Under the pieces are notes generated by a model that was not told the origin of the DNA, ran no database searches, and saw only the letters and a list, made by a program, of their open reading frames with translations. From Hevea brasiliensis (Eukaryota; Streptophyta; Magnoliopsida; Malpighiales; Euphorbiaceae), in NCBI RefSeq assembly GCF_030052815.1, contig NC_079496.1, forward strand, positions 82,449,652 through 82,513,651: 64,000 nucleotides of DNA, written 5' to 3'. Positions 37,051 to 47,755 of this stretch are shown piece after piece (the first letter of the stretch is position 1; each line of letters begins with the position of its first letter). The position numbers were made by a program, and so were the translations under genes.

Positions 37051-37982
37051 CTAACCTGTGTCACGAGTAGGGTAGTTCTGTTCATGTGGCCTTAACTGCC
37101 TGGAAGCATAGGCGACCACTTTCCCCTCTTGCATTAATACACACCCTAGCCCATTATGCGAGGCATCACTATAGACCACAAAGTCTTTCCCCAACACTGG
37201 CTGTGTTAACACTAGTGCTTCTGTCAACATAGCCTTTAGCCTCTCACAACTGGCTTGGCACTTGTCGTTCCAGCCAAATTTCACATTCTTGTGCAACAAC
37301 TTGGTCATTGGAGCAGCTATAAGAGAGAACCCCTTCACAAATCTTCTATAATACCCAGCTAGCTCCAAGAAACTTCTGACCTCAGTTGTATTTCTAGGAG
37401 GCTTCCATTCCATCACTGCTTCTATCTTTTTGGGATCCACTCTAATCCCCTCAACTGATACTATGTGTCCAAGAAAAGAGATTTCACTCATCCGGAAGTC
37501 ACACTTGGACAGCTTAGCATACAGCTTCTTTTCTCGCTGGGTTTGTAGAACAATCCTCAAATGTTCATCATGTTCTTCCTTACTCTGGGAATACACCAGA
37601 ATATGATCAATAAAGACCACTACAAACCGATCTAAGTATGGATGGAAGATACGGTTCATAAGGTCCATAAATGCTGTTGGTGCATTTGTTAACCCAAACG
37701 GCATCACTAGAAATTCATAGTGCCCATACCGGGTTCTGAATGCAGTTTTTGACACATCTGCATCCTTTACCCTTAACTGATGATACCCTGATATGAGATC
37801 AATTTTAGAAAATACACCGGCTCCCTTCAACTGATCAAACAGATCGTCAATTCTGGGCAACGGATATTTATTCTTCACAGTTACTTTGTTCAACTGTTGG
37901 TAGTCAATACACAATCTCAAGGTTCCATCTTTCTTCTTCACAAACAGCACCGGAGCTCCCCATGGTGACACACTGGGGCGTA
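37051..37982 (-). pseudogene. pol: Element III reverse transcriptase and RNase H start
   Basis: An open stretch of 306 codons (37971-37051) continues the N-terminal RT part at 40098-40465 beyond copia LTR C. Landmarks are [30 protein letters not shown] (catalytic Asp near residue 58), [17 protein letters not shown], the active-site box at residues 120-123 reading FIDH instead of F/Y-x-D-D, LGHIVS, and the RNase H start with [13 protein letters not shown]. The box change (codon 37603-37605) removes a metal-binding Asp, so polymerase activity should be lost. The stretch ends by a frameshift after NYPTRD. Confidence 0.9.
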
Positions 37983-37987
37983 TGAAC

Positions 37988-40092
37988 TGTTAGTAGTATG
38001 CCCTAGAACATATCATTTAGTATGTATCTTGTGCATATTTTTATTAATAAAAGGCATTTCCACTTTTCCGTTTACATAATATATTTATGGGTAATAGAAA
38101 AGGTCCATTGATATTTTGTTAGAAATATTATTCTTAAGTTGTTAAGAATATGAGTGACAATATTTCTAGCACAAAGTATCATAAATAGGTTCACAATCGA
38201 GGATACTTCATAATAAGGACATGACTTATCCAGAAAGATTGTATTCATGTTTGTTCCCAAGTTATTTATATGAGATATAAATAAGATGGAATGGTGAGTC
38301 TCATGTCATATAACAAACATGATAGGCACTTATAAATGATAAGTAGGCCGAACTAGTGACACTTATGACAAGCACATGGAGTTTACTCTTGTCAATGTTT
38401 TGTCATAAATCATATCAGTGCTTATAGTCTTTAGACCTGAGATAGCACAGTTGTCTTGTATATAGGTAGTTTGAGTTTGATACTGCTTTCATACTTGTAC
38501 TGTGTATGGGTATATGGGCATCTGTTGGCTCCTACTAGTTATATATGGAGGTAGGTGTTGATCAAGATGGAATCTATTCCTCTAAGTAAATAGAGATAAA
38601 ATCCTATGTTCATTTAATTGTTCTTGATGTTTCAAGTTCTGCCAGACAGATAGATTTATTCAGAAAAGAGTTTCTGATGAGAAAATCTTTTAATCAAGAA
38701 CTGGAATTAAAAGAGAACATAATATTCATAGCAAATGGAGTTTGACATAAACCATGACTCCAGCTTGAGTTGGGATTTTGTAACAGAGAGATTCTAGTGC
38801 ATGGTAACATATGATTATAGGTTCATTTAAGGTAAACCTTATTACTAATTGGGTGGCCATGGCATGCTATGCTAGGTGTTAACCATAGTCTATGAGGTTC
38901 ATAAAATGATTTAGAGAAATCATTTATGGTAAGAAAGAGTTCTGATGATATTAAGAGTTGATATCATGTCTCATTGCCAATTAGTGATAAGCCTAGTAAG
39001 TCACATACATACACAAGTTATCACCTATTTAAATATGATTTAATTAATTAATTAAAGAGTTTAATTGATTAATTAAATAGGTTTGGTTTGCAATTAAATT
39101 GCAAAGTCCCTAGCATGACTTGAAACCAAATCTAGATTATTGGATGTGTAGTATAAATTAAATTTATATTTAAAGTGTTTAAATATGAATTTAATTAATG
39201 AGAAATTAATTAATAGAGATTAATTAATTAATTTATATTTGATATAAATTAATTAGAAGAAGAAAAATAATTATTTTGGGTTAAGAACTCAAAATTAAGA
39301 CACAGGGGCATTTTGGTCATTTCACAGTGTGACACGTGGCACCATGAGATGGTGACACATGGGATTACACATAAACTTGCCAAATGTTTTTTTAATCATG
39401 TAAGATGATTAAAATCAAGATTAAATATAGGTTTGACACTTGGCACAATGTGATTGGGTCACTTAAACCTAGAGCTAATCAAAGGGTGACATGTGGCAAG
39501 GGTTTAATGTGTTAACCTAGCTATTTAAGTGTGGTTATGAAAAGAAAAAATAACCAACAGCCACTCCTCTCCTTTGTCACGCCACTTTGAGGCTTTTCAT
39601 CTATTCTTCTTCATCTCTCATCAATTCAAAGAGATTGGCCATCAATCTCTTGAATTAAGAACACTAGAAATTGTTTCTAGTGTCCTGTTTACATCTCTAA
39701 TCTCTTAAAAGGCAGAACTTGAATTTCTAATTAATAGAAAAAGCTTTAGAAGCTGTTCAAGGGCTGCCATAGGTGTTCTTGGTGTGGACAAGCCAGAGGG
39801 ACAACATCTGGTGTCCTGAAGACGAATCTCAAAGGCGTAGACACGCTGCAGTGCATCAAGAGTTTAGTGTAATCGTTCTTGATTTAATCTAGGGTTCTAA
39901 AATTAATCTGATTAATTTTAAAATCTTAAATGGCAAATACAGATCCAAAAACATATTAAAAGAGTTTTAATATGTTGTTTATCATTGAAATCAAATAGAT
40001 AGAAATAAATCTTGCATGGTGCATGTGATCCTAGGTGAAAATTTTTGAATTCAATGGTATAAACTTGTGTTTTTCACGCTTCCGTTCCTTCA
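37988..40092 (+). mobile_element. Copia-type solo LTR C (2105 bp)
   Basis: The LTR runs from TGTTAGTAGTATGCCC to CCGTTCCTTCA. The target duplication TGAAC is at 37983-37987 and 40093-40097. It lies in the RT of element III between GFI/M and RPSVSPWG and is the youngest layer of the nest. It has no internal region. It contains AT-rich inverted stretches (about 39030-39080 and 39190-39250) and the motif GGGGCATTTTGGTCATTT at 39305. It is homologous to copia LTR B and the LTR of CP-1. Confidence 0.93.
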
Positions 40093-40097
40093 TGAAC

Positions 40098-40990
40098 CCC
40101 TTATCAAGCAACTCTTGCAACTGAGTTTTCAACTCCCTCAATTTAGTGGGTGCCATCCTATAAGGAGCAATAGAAATAGGTGTTGTACCCGGCATTACCT
40201 CAATAGCAAACTCGAATTCCCTTTCTGGTGGTAAACCAGGCAACTCTTCAGGAAACACATCTGGGAAATCTTTCACTGTGGGTATATCACACAGGTTTGG
40301 CTTAGCCTGCCTAGTATCAACTACGGGTGCTAGGTAAGCTTCACAGCCTTTTCTCATTAATCTTCTTGCAACTATGGCTGAGATAACATTGGAGAGGAAA
40401 TCTGTCCTTTCACCCACAATAGTGATCTCATTACCCTCAGAAGTTTTCAGAGAAATCCTCTTCAATTTGCAATCAACTATTGACTAATAACGTGACAACC
40501 AGTCCATTCCCAAAATCACATCAAACTCGTGGAAGGGCAACTCAATTAGGTCTGCCGAGAATTCATACCCCTGAATCCTCAATGGGCAACCTTTATACAC
40601 CTTATTCACTACCACACTGTGGCCTAGTAGATTTATGACTAGAATGTCTTGATCACTCTCCTCTACTGGAACTCCCCTCTCTATGGGTAGTTTGATGCAA
40701 ATGTAGGAATGAGTTGATCCTGGATCCACCAATGCATGTACAAAAGTGTTGTAAAGGAAAAACGTACCCCTGATGACATCCGAGGCATCTTGCTCCTCCT
40801 GAGCTCTGATGGCATAGGCCCTAGCAGTTATTCTAGTGTCTAGCCTCTCAGCTGACTCGGATGCAGGCCTCAGTGATGGACCAGCTGCCTCCGATTTATC
40901 GGGCTTCCTACCCCTTTGTGGTGCAGGAGCAGGTCTGTCAGTTTGTGTTGGAGCAACAGTAGTAGTCCTCTTTGGACAATTCTTGATCTG
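40098..40990 (-). pseudogene. pol: Element III protease and N-terminal part of RT
   Basis: The minus strand carries an aspartic protease with the catalytic box VDPGSTHSYIC (Asp codon near 40726; many plant gypsy elements also have DPGS here) and the downstream ILGMDWLSRY, then a TAG near 40484. An open stretch follows with KRISLKT, FPDVFPEELPGLPPERE and SIAPYRMAPTKLRELK, the lead into RT, up to GFM where copia LTR C cuts in. The protease would process the Gag-Pol polyprotein. The one stop could derive from a Gln codon. Confidence 0.87.
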
Positions 40991-42047
40991 GTGTTCTGTC
41001 GATCCACACCGTAAGCATGCACCGGTCACTCGCCAACATTCCCCCTTATGCTACTTCTGACAGCACTGACAAGCAGAAGATGCAGGGGCTGGTCCCCTAA
41101 ACACCGTCCCTGGAGAGCTGCCCATTGTTGGTGTGGACTGGCCTCTCCTAGGTGTGAACTATGGTGCAGGCCCCTAAGGCGGCCACGACCTGTGGTGGTC
41201 CTGAACTCTGAGCAGGAGGACCCTTACTCTTCTTGCTGGGAGTAGAAAATGTACTGGACTGACCCGAACCCCTCTTCTGCTGTCTTTCCCTTCTATTTTG
41301 TTCATTGATTCTGACCCTTTCCACTTTTGATGCTGCATCTACCAGTTTAGAAAAATCCGTGATCTCCAGTGCTGTGATCATGACTTTGATGTTGTCATTG
41401 AGCCCTTCTTTAAACCTTCGGCACCTCTCTGCCTCTGTAGGGACTATCTCCCTCCCATATCTGCTCAGTCTGATAAACTCACGCTCATACTCAGCCATTG
41501 ATAACTGTCTCTGTCTCAGACTGATAAATTCCCATCTTCGCTCTTCTAAATACACTTTGCTCACATATTTCTTCCTGAACTCTGTGAGGAAGAATTCCCA
41601 GGTGATCCATTCATGTTGCACCTCACTGGTTACTGTGTCCCACCACTGATATGCATCATCCTAAAGTAGGGACACAGCACCCACTAGGTTCTGCTCGGGG
41701 GCGCAATTTAGCTGTTTCAACACTCTGATGGTTCTATCCAACCAATTTTCTGCGGCCATGGGATCATCTTCCCTCTTCCCAAAGAAGTCCAGAGCCCCAT
41801 GCTTCCTCAATTTCTCCAAATGAGATTTTTGTGGTACTAGTGGAGGTTGTGGCTGTTGTTGTGGTGGTGGAATTGCCCCCATCATTTGCCTGTAAAATTC
41901 AGTCATTTGCTAAAATAACGCAAATTGAGGTTGGGCAGGTGCCTAAGCTACTGGTGGAGCAGGTTCTCCCCTGCCCCCAGACTCAGCCCTTGGTGGAGCA
42001 TGACTCTCCATCTCTTCATCAACTGCTCTTTGCGAAGCAGGATCCAT
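40991..42047 (-). pseudogene. gag: Element III gag
   Basis: Start at 42047 (MDPASQRAVDEEM), as in element II. A Gln/Pro-rich N-terminal part is followed by KHGALDFFGKREDDPMAAE, then the gag domain (VSLL-stop-DDAYQWWD, MAEYEREFIRLSRYG), a basic tail (41148-41290), and a CCHC knuckle CLRCGSTEHQIKNC near 40980-41020. Stops occur near 41945, 41908, 41660, 41157 and 41054. The last three fit CAG to TAG or TGG to TAG changes when compared with element II. There is a frame change near 41165-41175. Confidence 0.85.
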
Positions 42048-42158
42048 ATCCTATTCAAAATAAGAAAACAAATAGAACTGCATCAGCGTCACCTCAACAC
42101 TTACAAAAGCAATGCAATGGTATGCACTCTATCTAGGCCCAGAAATGCCTGAACCGAT

Positions 42159-42170
42159 GCTCTGATACCA
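42159..42170 (-). other. Primer-binding site of element III
   Basis: The minus strand reads TGGTATCAGAGC (initiator tRNA-Met), with spacer CTAAA before the LTR at 42176. Confidence 0.93.
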
Positions 42171-42175
42171 CTAAA

Positions 42176-45100
42176 TGTGACACCCCTTACCCGTCTACAG
42201 TGTAGCCAAGCAAATTATGCCACTCAGTGTGCCGGAGCACCAATTTATGTTTCTATTACAATTTATTCCTTTATAATTCATTTATTTTCAATTTTGATAA
42301 ATCTAAATTTATCTGCAAAATTTATAGAAAATCCGGTAGAGTGCCGGCTATAAATTGGAAAAACAGTTCTTCTAAACCTGTTTAAAACACTTCCAAAATA
42401 ATTTCCAAATCCAAACTCCATTATACACATTCAAGTCAATCTCAAAATCTCAATCTCAAATCACAATACTATTTTCAAAACTTTTCTGTTCACTTCATCA
42501 TTTGAAGCATATTCACAAATAATTCTCAACATTTCATTTTTCAACATACATAATGCAGAAAACATCAATAATATGAAATTTCATATATTTACATTAATAC
42601 ATAATTATAGGAGTTTATAGTTACAATCCAAACTAATACAAAATGCAAAATACAAAAGGGCCACCTATAGTCCTAATGTCCTACCATATGTACTGCAAAT
42701 GTGAGGTGACTCTGGACCCCGGATGCAGCTCTGAAGGCTCACCCCGTCTGATGTCTACTGGGCTCCCCAGCTAGGTCTCCAGTACCTGCGCGTGGCAAAA
42801 GTGACGTGCTAAGCAATTCTGCTTAGTGGTGACAATATAAAATAATATAAAATAACATAAAATGAAACAAATATGCAGAATGTGTGTTTACATTTTTGGT
42901 ATACTTAACTTCTGATATTAATTTCATTATTATTTAATTAAACTTTGGTAAGGTTTATTATCATTGCCCGAGTAACCCATACTAGTTGATTGGACTGGAT
43001 AAATGGGTAAACTGGCACTGGGTACTAAGTACCTCGGACCATCACACCATCGGTCACATTGTGTCTCCCGTTGTGAAATAGAACAGCTAATAAGCTGTAA
43101 TAATGATCAGGGTTAAAACCCAAGTATATCAACTCAAATAACATAGCCAAAGGCTATTATTTCACAGAATGGCATGGGAAAGCCATGAAACACAGAATGG
43201 CATGAAGCCATATGCAGTACTGCTAACAAAACCCTATTAGCATGCCAAGCTATCCAAACCAATCTTGTTAGGTATACTAGGGCATTTTATACTTTTGAGT
43301 TTTACAATTTTTAAATTTCAAGTTTTGGTATTACTATTCACTTCATTATTCAACCAAAATATTGACTTTTGCATAGACAATAGGTACATTGGTTTTAATA
43401 CTCCCAACATACCACATTTTGCATTCAAAATTTGTTGGTATTGGTTGCCAATACCATTTCTAAGCTTAATGTTAATTAAGCAGAATTTTTAGTTTTCTTG
43501 CTTCATTTTTACTGTTCCATTGGTCATTTTTACAGTGGGAATTTGGCAAAATGATCAACATGAAAGTTGTTCCTTATTTTGTCTAGTTGAATTTCCTTTT
43601 TTGAATCACTCCATTTGGAGTTCTTTAGCTCAAGTTATGGTCCAAATACCACAACTGGCCGGATTGAAATTTTTCTAGACTGACCATATCTACAGTGCAG
43701 TGAACAGTGATTGTAACTCACTTGTTGGATAGGTTCTGGTCATAATTTGGGTTAGGTTCCTGATGAAAGTTGTTGGTCTATATCTCAGCTTGTTGCTGGT
43801 AAAATTTTAGGTCAATTAGACCTTTCTACATTGATTTATGGCTAAATGAACAAATACTATTCATTTGGTCATTCTGCAGAAATAGACTGCAGGTCACCCG
43901 GATTAGGGAGATCTTTTGGTCTACTTAGTTTGGTTTTATGAGCATGGTTTCTTCACCAAAGTTGTGCCATTATGTGTCTAGTTTCATGTACAATTAGCCT
44001 TGCACCAATTGAACCTCTACAATTCAAGTTATGGCTGCCCAAACCTGCTGGACTCATGTCCAATTCTGCAGGTCACCTAGGGCAGCCACACTAAACCCAA
44101 ATCCCATCACTAAACACACTTCATTTTTTATTCAAACCAAACCAAATGGTCTCTAATTGACCATTAAAACCTACTTCCATCATCACATGGTCAAAGTCCC
44201 ATTTTTTCACCCCAAACCCTAACTCAAACTTTACCCCACATGCATTTTCACTTCATTTCATCAATCCACTTAGTAAATACATGTTGTGGGCAGCTAGGAT
44301 AGTCTTTTAATTTCATTAAACTCAACACAATCAAACCCTAACCATGGCTACCAAAAATCTAGGGTTTACATACAAATGGTATTCAACAATTTTTTTTCTT
44401 TGTAATTTACACTCATTCAAAGTCCTTAACATGAATTTAAAGAAAATTTATGGTTAGGTCACTAACCTCAAAGAAGTGAGATTTTCCCACTTGCTAAAGC
44501 TCTTGTTTTCCTCTTCTTTTTGCTCCCAAAAGAATCACCAAGGTGTAAGAGCAATTTTTTGTGTTGAGAAGTTTAAGTTTTAATGGATGGAAACCCAAGA
44601 AATCAAGCTTGGTAAAGCTTTGGTTATGGAGGGCGAAGGGGGCGGCATGAAGAAGAAGGAAAGGGGAGCTTCCCGAATTTTGGACTTCTTTTTCTTTCTT
44701 TTTTTGCCAATTAAGTCTTTTTAAATACCTTGGTGACATGTGTCAACACTTGAATGGGTTGGAGACTTTTAATGACATCCTTATGATGTCATAATTTCAA
44801 TTTCTTTCATGTTTCCATCCTTTTCTTGTCCAATTAATTCAAATTAAATTTTTAACAACATTTAATCATATTTTATGTTATATAAATTATTTATTTAACT
44901 GGAAAAGTTAGCTCAAAAATCATCTCTGAAGACGAAATGATCAAAATACCCTCCATTTGGCTTAACGGGCCAAAATTGTCTGTACCGATTGAAAAATTTT
45001 TCTAAGTATTTTCTTGGCATTCTAATGCCATAAGAACCTCAATGCCCCTTCTCTGGAGTCCCAAAAATCATTTTATAATTTTTCCTAAATTTTTTTTCTT

Positions 45101-45230
45101 ATTAATATTTGAGTTAATTTTTGGTTCCTTACTTTAGTTTAAATATTTTTCTGAACGTTCTAGCTGTCCGGACCGACACAGGTCACCGGAACAGTAGATT
45201 GTACGGACTAGCTAAAATGAGGATGTTATA
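42176..45230 (-). repeat. Element III 5' LTR (3055 bp)
   Basis: The LTR starts TGTGACACCCC and ends GAGGATGTTATA, where the expected terminal CA has become TA. It is closely similar to 32163-35204. It abuts a second, more divergent half LTR at 45231. Confidence 0.9.
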
Positions 45231-46812
45231 TAATTTGGGTTAGGTTTCTTCATAAAAGTTGTTGGTCTATATCTCAGCTTGTTGCTGGTAAAATTTCAGA
45301 TTAATTGGACCTTTCTACACTGAGTTATAGCCAAATGACCAAATACTGTTTATTTGGTCATTTTGCCCAGGCAGAATGCAGGTCACCCAGATTAGAGAAA
45401 ACTTTTGGTCAACTTGGTTTGGTTTTCTGAGCATGGTTTCTTCACCAAAGTTGTGCCATTATGTGTCTAGTTTCATGTCCAATGGCCTTGCACCAATTGA
45501 ACCTCTACAATTCAAGTTATTGCTGCCCAAACCTGCTGGACTCATGTCCAATCCTGCAGGTCACCAAGAGTAGCCACACCAAGCTCCAATCCCACTACAC
45601 AATGCACTTCATTTTTTATTTAAATAATACCAAATGATCACTAATTGACCATTAAAACCTACTTTCATTATCACATGTTTAAAGTCTCATTTTTCACCCC
45701 AAACCCTAACTCAAATATCACAAACCATGCATTATCATGGCATTTCATCAATCCATTCAATTCATGCATATTGAGGGCAGCCAAACTATCATTTTAACTC
45801 CATAAAACTCATCATAATCATACCCTAACCAAGGCTGCTGAAATCTATGGGATGGCAAACACATAGTATTTAACAAATTTTCTTTGTAATTTGCACTCAT
45901 ACATAGTCCTTAACATGAATTTAAGGTGAAAATTAAGGTTAGGTCACTAACCTCTATGGAGTGAAGTTTTCCCACTTGCTAGGGTTCTTGTTTTCCTTTT
46001 CTTTTTGCTCCCAAAAGAATCACTAAGATGCAAGAACACTTTTTTGTGTTGCTAGGTTAGGGTTTTGTGGTGTAGAAGCTAGTGAAATCAAGCTTGAAAA
46101 AGCTTGCTAATGGTGGTTACGGTGGATAGGTCACAGCAAGGAGAAGACGAAGAGAGAAGGTTCTAATTTTCTTCATTTTTCCAGCCCATTTTATCTCTTT
46201 TAAATAAGTTTATGCCATGTGTCCATATTAGATAGGATGGGAGAACTTTAATGACATCATTATGATGTCATAATTTCATTTTCCTTCATTTTCTCTCCTT
46301 TTCTGGTCTATTTAATTTCAATTAAATTTTTAACAACATTTATTCATATTTTATGTTATATAAATTATTTATTTAACTGGACAAGTTGGCCAAAAATCAT
46401 CTCTGAAGACGAAATGACCAAAATGCCCTCTGTTTGGCTTAACGAGCCAAAATTGTCTATACCGATTGAAAATTTTTTCTAAGCATTTCCTTGGCATTCT
46501 AATGTCATAAGAACCTCAATGACCCTTCTTTGGAGTCCCAAAAATTTTTTTATAATTTTTTCCCTGGGTCTAGGGCTCCTAGTTGCGAGAACCACAACTT
46601 CTCACTAAGTTACCCATCGCTAGGGCACCGGCTCATTTAACTTGGTTGTATTTTATTTCTAAAATTTTTCCTAAATTTTTCTTATTAATATTTGAGTTAA
46701 TTATGGTTCCTCACTTTAGTTTAAATATTTTTTCAGACGTTCTAGCTGTCTGGACCGACACTGGTCACCGGAATAGTAGACTGTACGAACTAGATAAAGT
46801 GAGGATGTTACA
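45231..46812 (-). repeat. Extra half LTR of the element II/III family
   Basis: This corresponds to the U3-side half of the LTR (compare from about 43740 in the neighbouring LTR) and ends GAGGATGTTACA beside TSD TATAT. It is more diverged from 42176-45230 than the two full LTRs are from each other. It keeps about 100 bases near 46560-46660 (including CATCGCTAGGGCACCGG) that both full element III LTRs lack. It is probably what remains of an older LTR into which element III inserted. Confidence 0.75.
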
Positions 46813-47654
46813 TATATGGTATGAGACACCATTCCATCTTATTTATACCTCATATAAATAACTTTCGAATAAACGTGAATACAATCTTTCTGGATAAGCC
46901 ATGTCCTTATTGTGAAGTATCCTTGATTGTGAACCTATTTATGATACTTTGTATTAGAAATACTGTCACTCATATTCTTAACAACTTAAGAATAGAATTT
47001 CTAATAAAATATCAATGGGCCTTTTCTATTATACATAAATATATTATGTAAACAGAAAAGTGTAAATGCCTTTTATTAATAAAAGATGTACAAGATACAT
47101 ACCAAATGATATGCTCTAGGGCATACTACTAACATCATATCCACTGGGCTTTATCTTCAGTACCTACGCAAAGGAAACAATCCATCGCGCTAAGCATTGC
47201 TACTTAGTGGTGCAATAATATAACAAGAAATAATGTACACAAATAAAGAAAGAATAGAGCATAATTTAAATATTCAGGAATCAATTTTATTCACTATGAT
47301 GTTTCTAGTATTAACTATCTTATATGCTAATTCGTTCCTCTTTTTATAGCCTTACAATAATAATATTCAATATACACTTTATTCTAGGAGTATTGTATTT
47401 GAGGTCTTTCTACGATTCTGCAAATTTTATTTTTTGTTATGTTTCTATTGCTAATCTATTTTTCACATTTCATTCAATACTTTTTAATGTTTTTAATTGC
47501 TAATATGCTTAAATAATTTCAATAATTTACACTGCCCAGGTAACCTATGACAGGCTGACTAAACTGTATAATGGGTCATTGGCACTGGATACCATGGTGC
47601 CTCGGGCCGTCATACCATGGGACGCGAAACGTCAACCACGTATGCAGTTAGTAT

Positions 47655-47755
47655 GGCTAAAAAGCCATGATAACACATAATTGGGCATAAAAGCCATGAG
47701 TGTGGGCATAAAGCCATGAATACGAGCATAAAGCCATGAATATAGGCATAAAACC
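47655..47755 (-). repeat. About 21-bp tandem repeat in LTR IV (GGCATAAAGCCATGA units)
   Basis: Five imperfect units of the form GGGCATAAAGCCATGA plus a variable ATAC/TGTG-like tail. A shorter array in opposite orientation lies at the same place in LTR V (57051-57138). Looser versions (ATGGCATAAAGCCATATGC) occur in the element II and III LTRs near 15967 and 33191. Confidence 0.82.

Larger units (their letters stand above)
32163..46812 (-). mobile_element. Element III: near full-length, decayed Ty3/gypsy element
   Basis: From the left these are a 3' LTR (32163-35204), PPT, pol and gag on the minus strand, PBS (42159-42170), a full 5' LTR (42176-45230) and an extra half LTR (45231-46812). The target duplication TATAT is at 32158-32162 and 46813-46817, and removing it restores a continuous copia LTR B. 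Pol order is protease, RT, RNase H, integrase, as in Ty3/gypsy. The C-terminal chromodomain-like end and 3-kb LTRs suggest a Tekay/Del-type chromovirus (inference). Copia solo LTR C interrupts RT. Confidence 0.9.
19815..47134 (-). mobile_element. Copia-type solo LTR B, interrupted twice
   Basis: The LTR segments are 19815-20319, 30582-32162 and 46818-47134. The target duplication TCATA is at 19810-19814 and 47135-47139. The sense 5' end TGTTAGTAGTATGCCC matches copia LTR C (37988-40092) and the LTR beside the copia pol remnant at 58351, which fixes the superfamily. Its right end is intact, but the left terminal base pair reads TA instead of the expected TG. It is interrupted by a family I element and by element III. 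After removing a 0.3-kb internal duplication its length agrees with copia LTR C. Confidence 0.88.

Noticed and set aside
37988..40092. A possible large intron or cargo gene in the reverse transcriptase of element III
   Set aside because: The ends, TG...CA termini, TGAAC target duplication and homology to copia LTR B show it is a copia solo LTR.
34490..44739. Paired 81-codon open frames at 34490-34735 and 44494-44739 with similar sequence
   Set aside because: They lie at matching positions in the two LTRs of element III. The similarity follows from LTR duplication, and element II lacks the frame.
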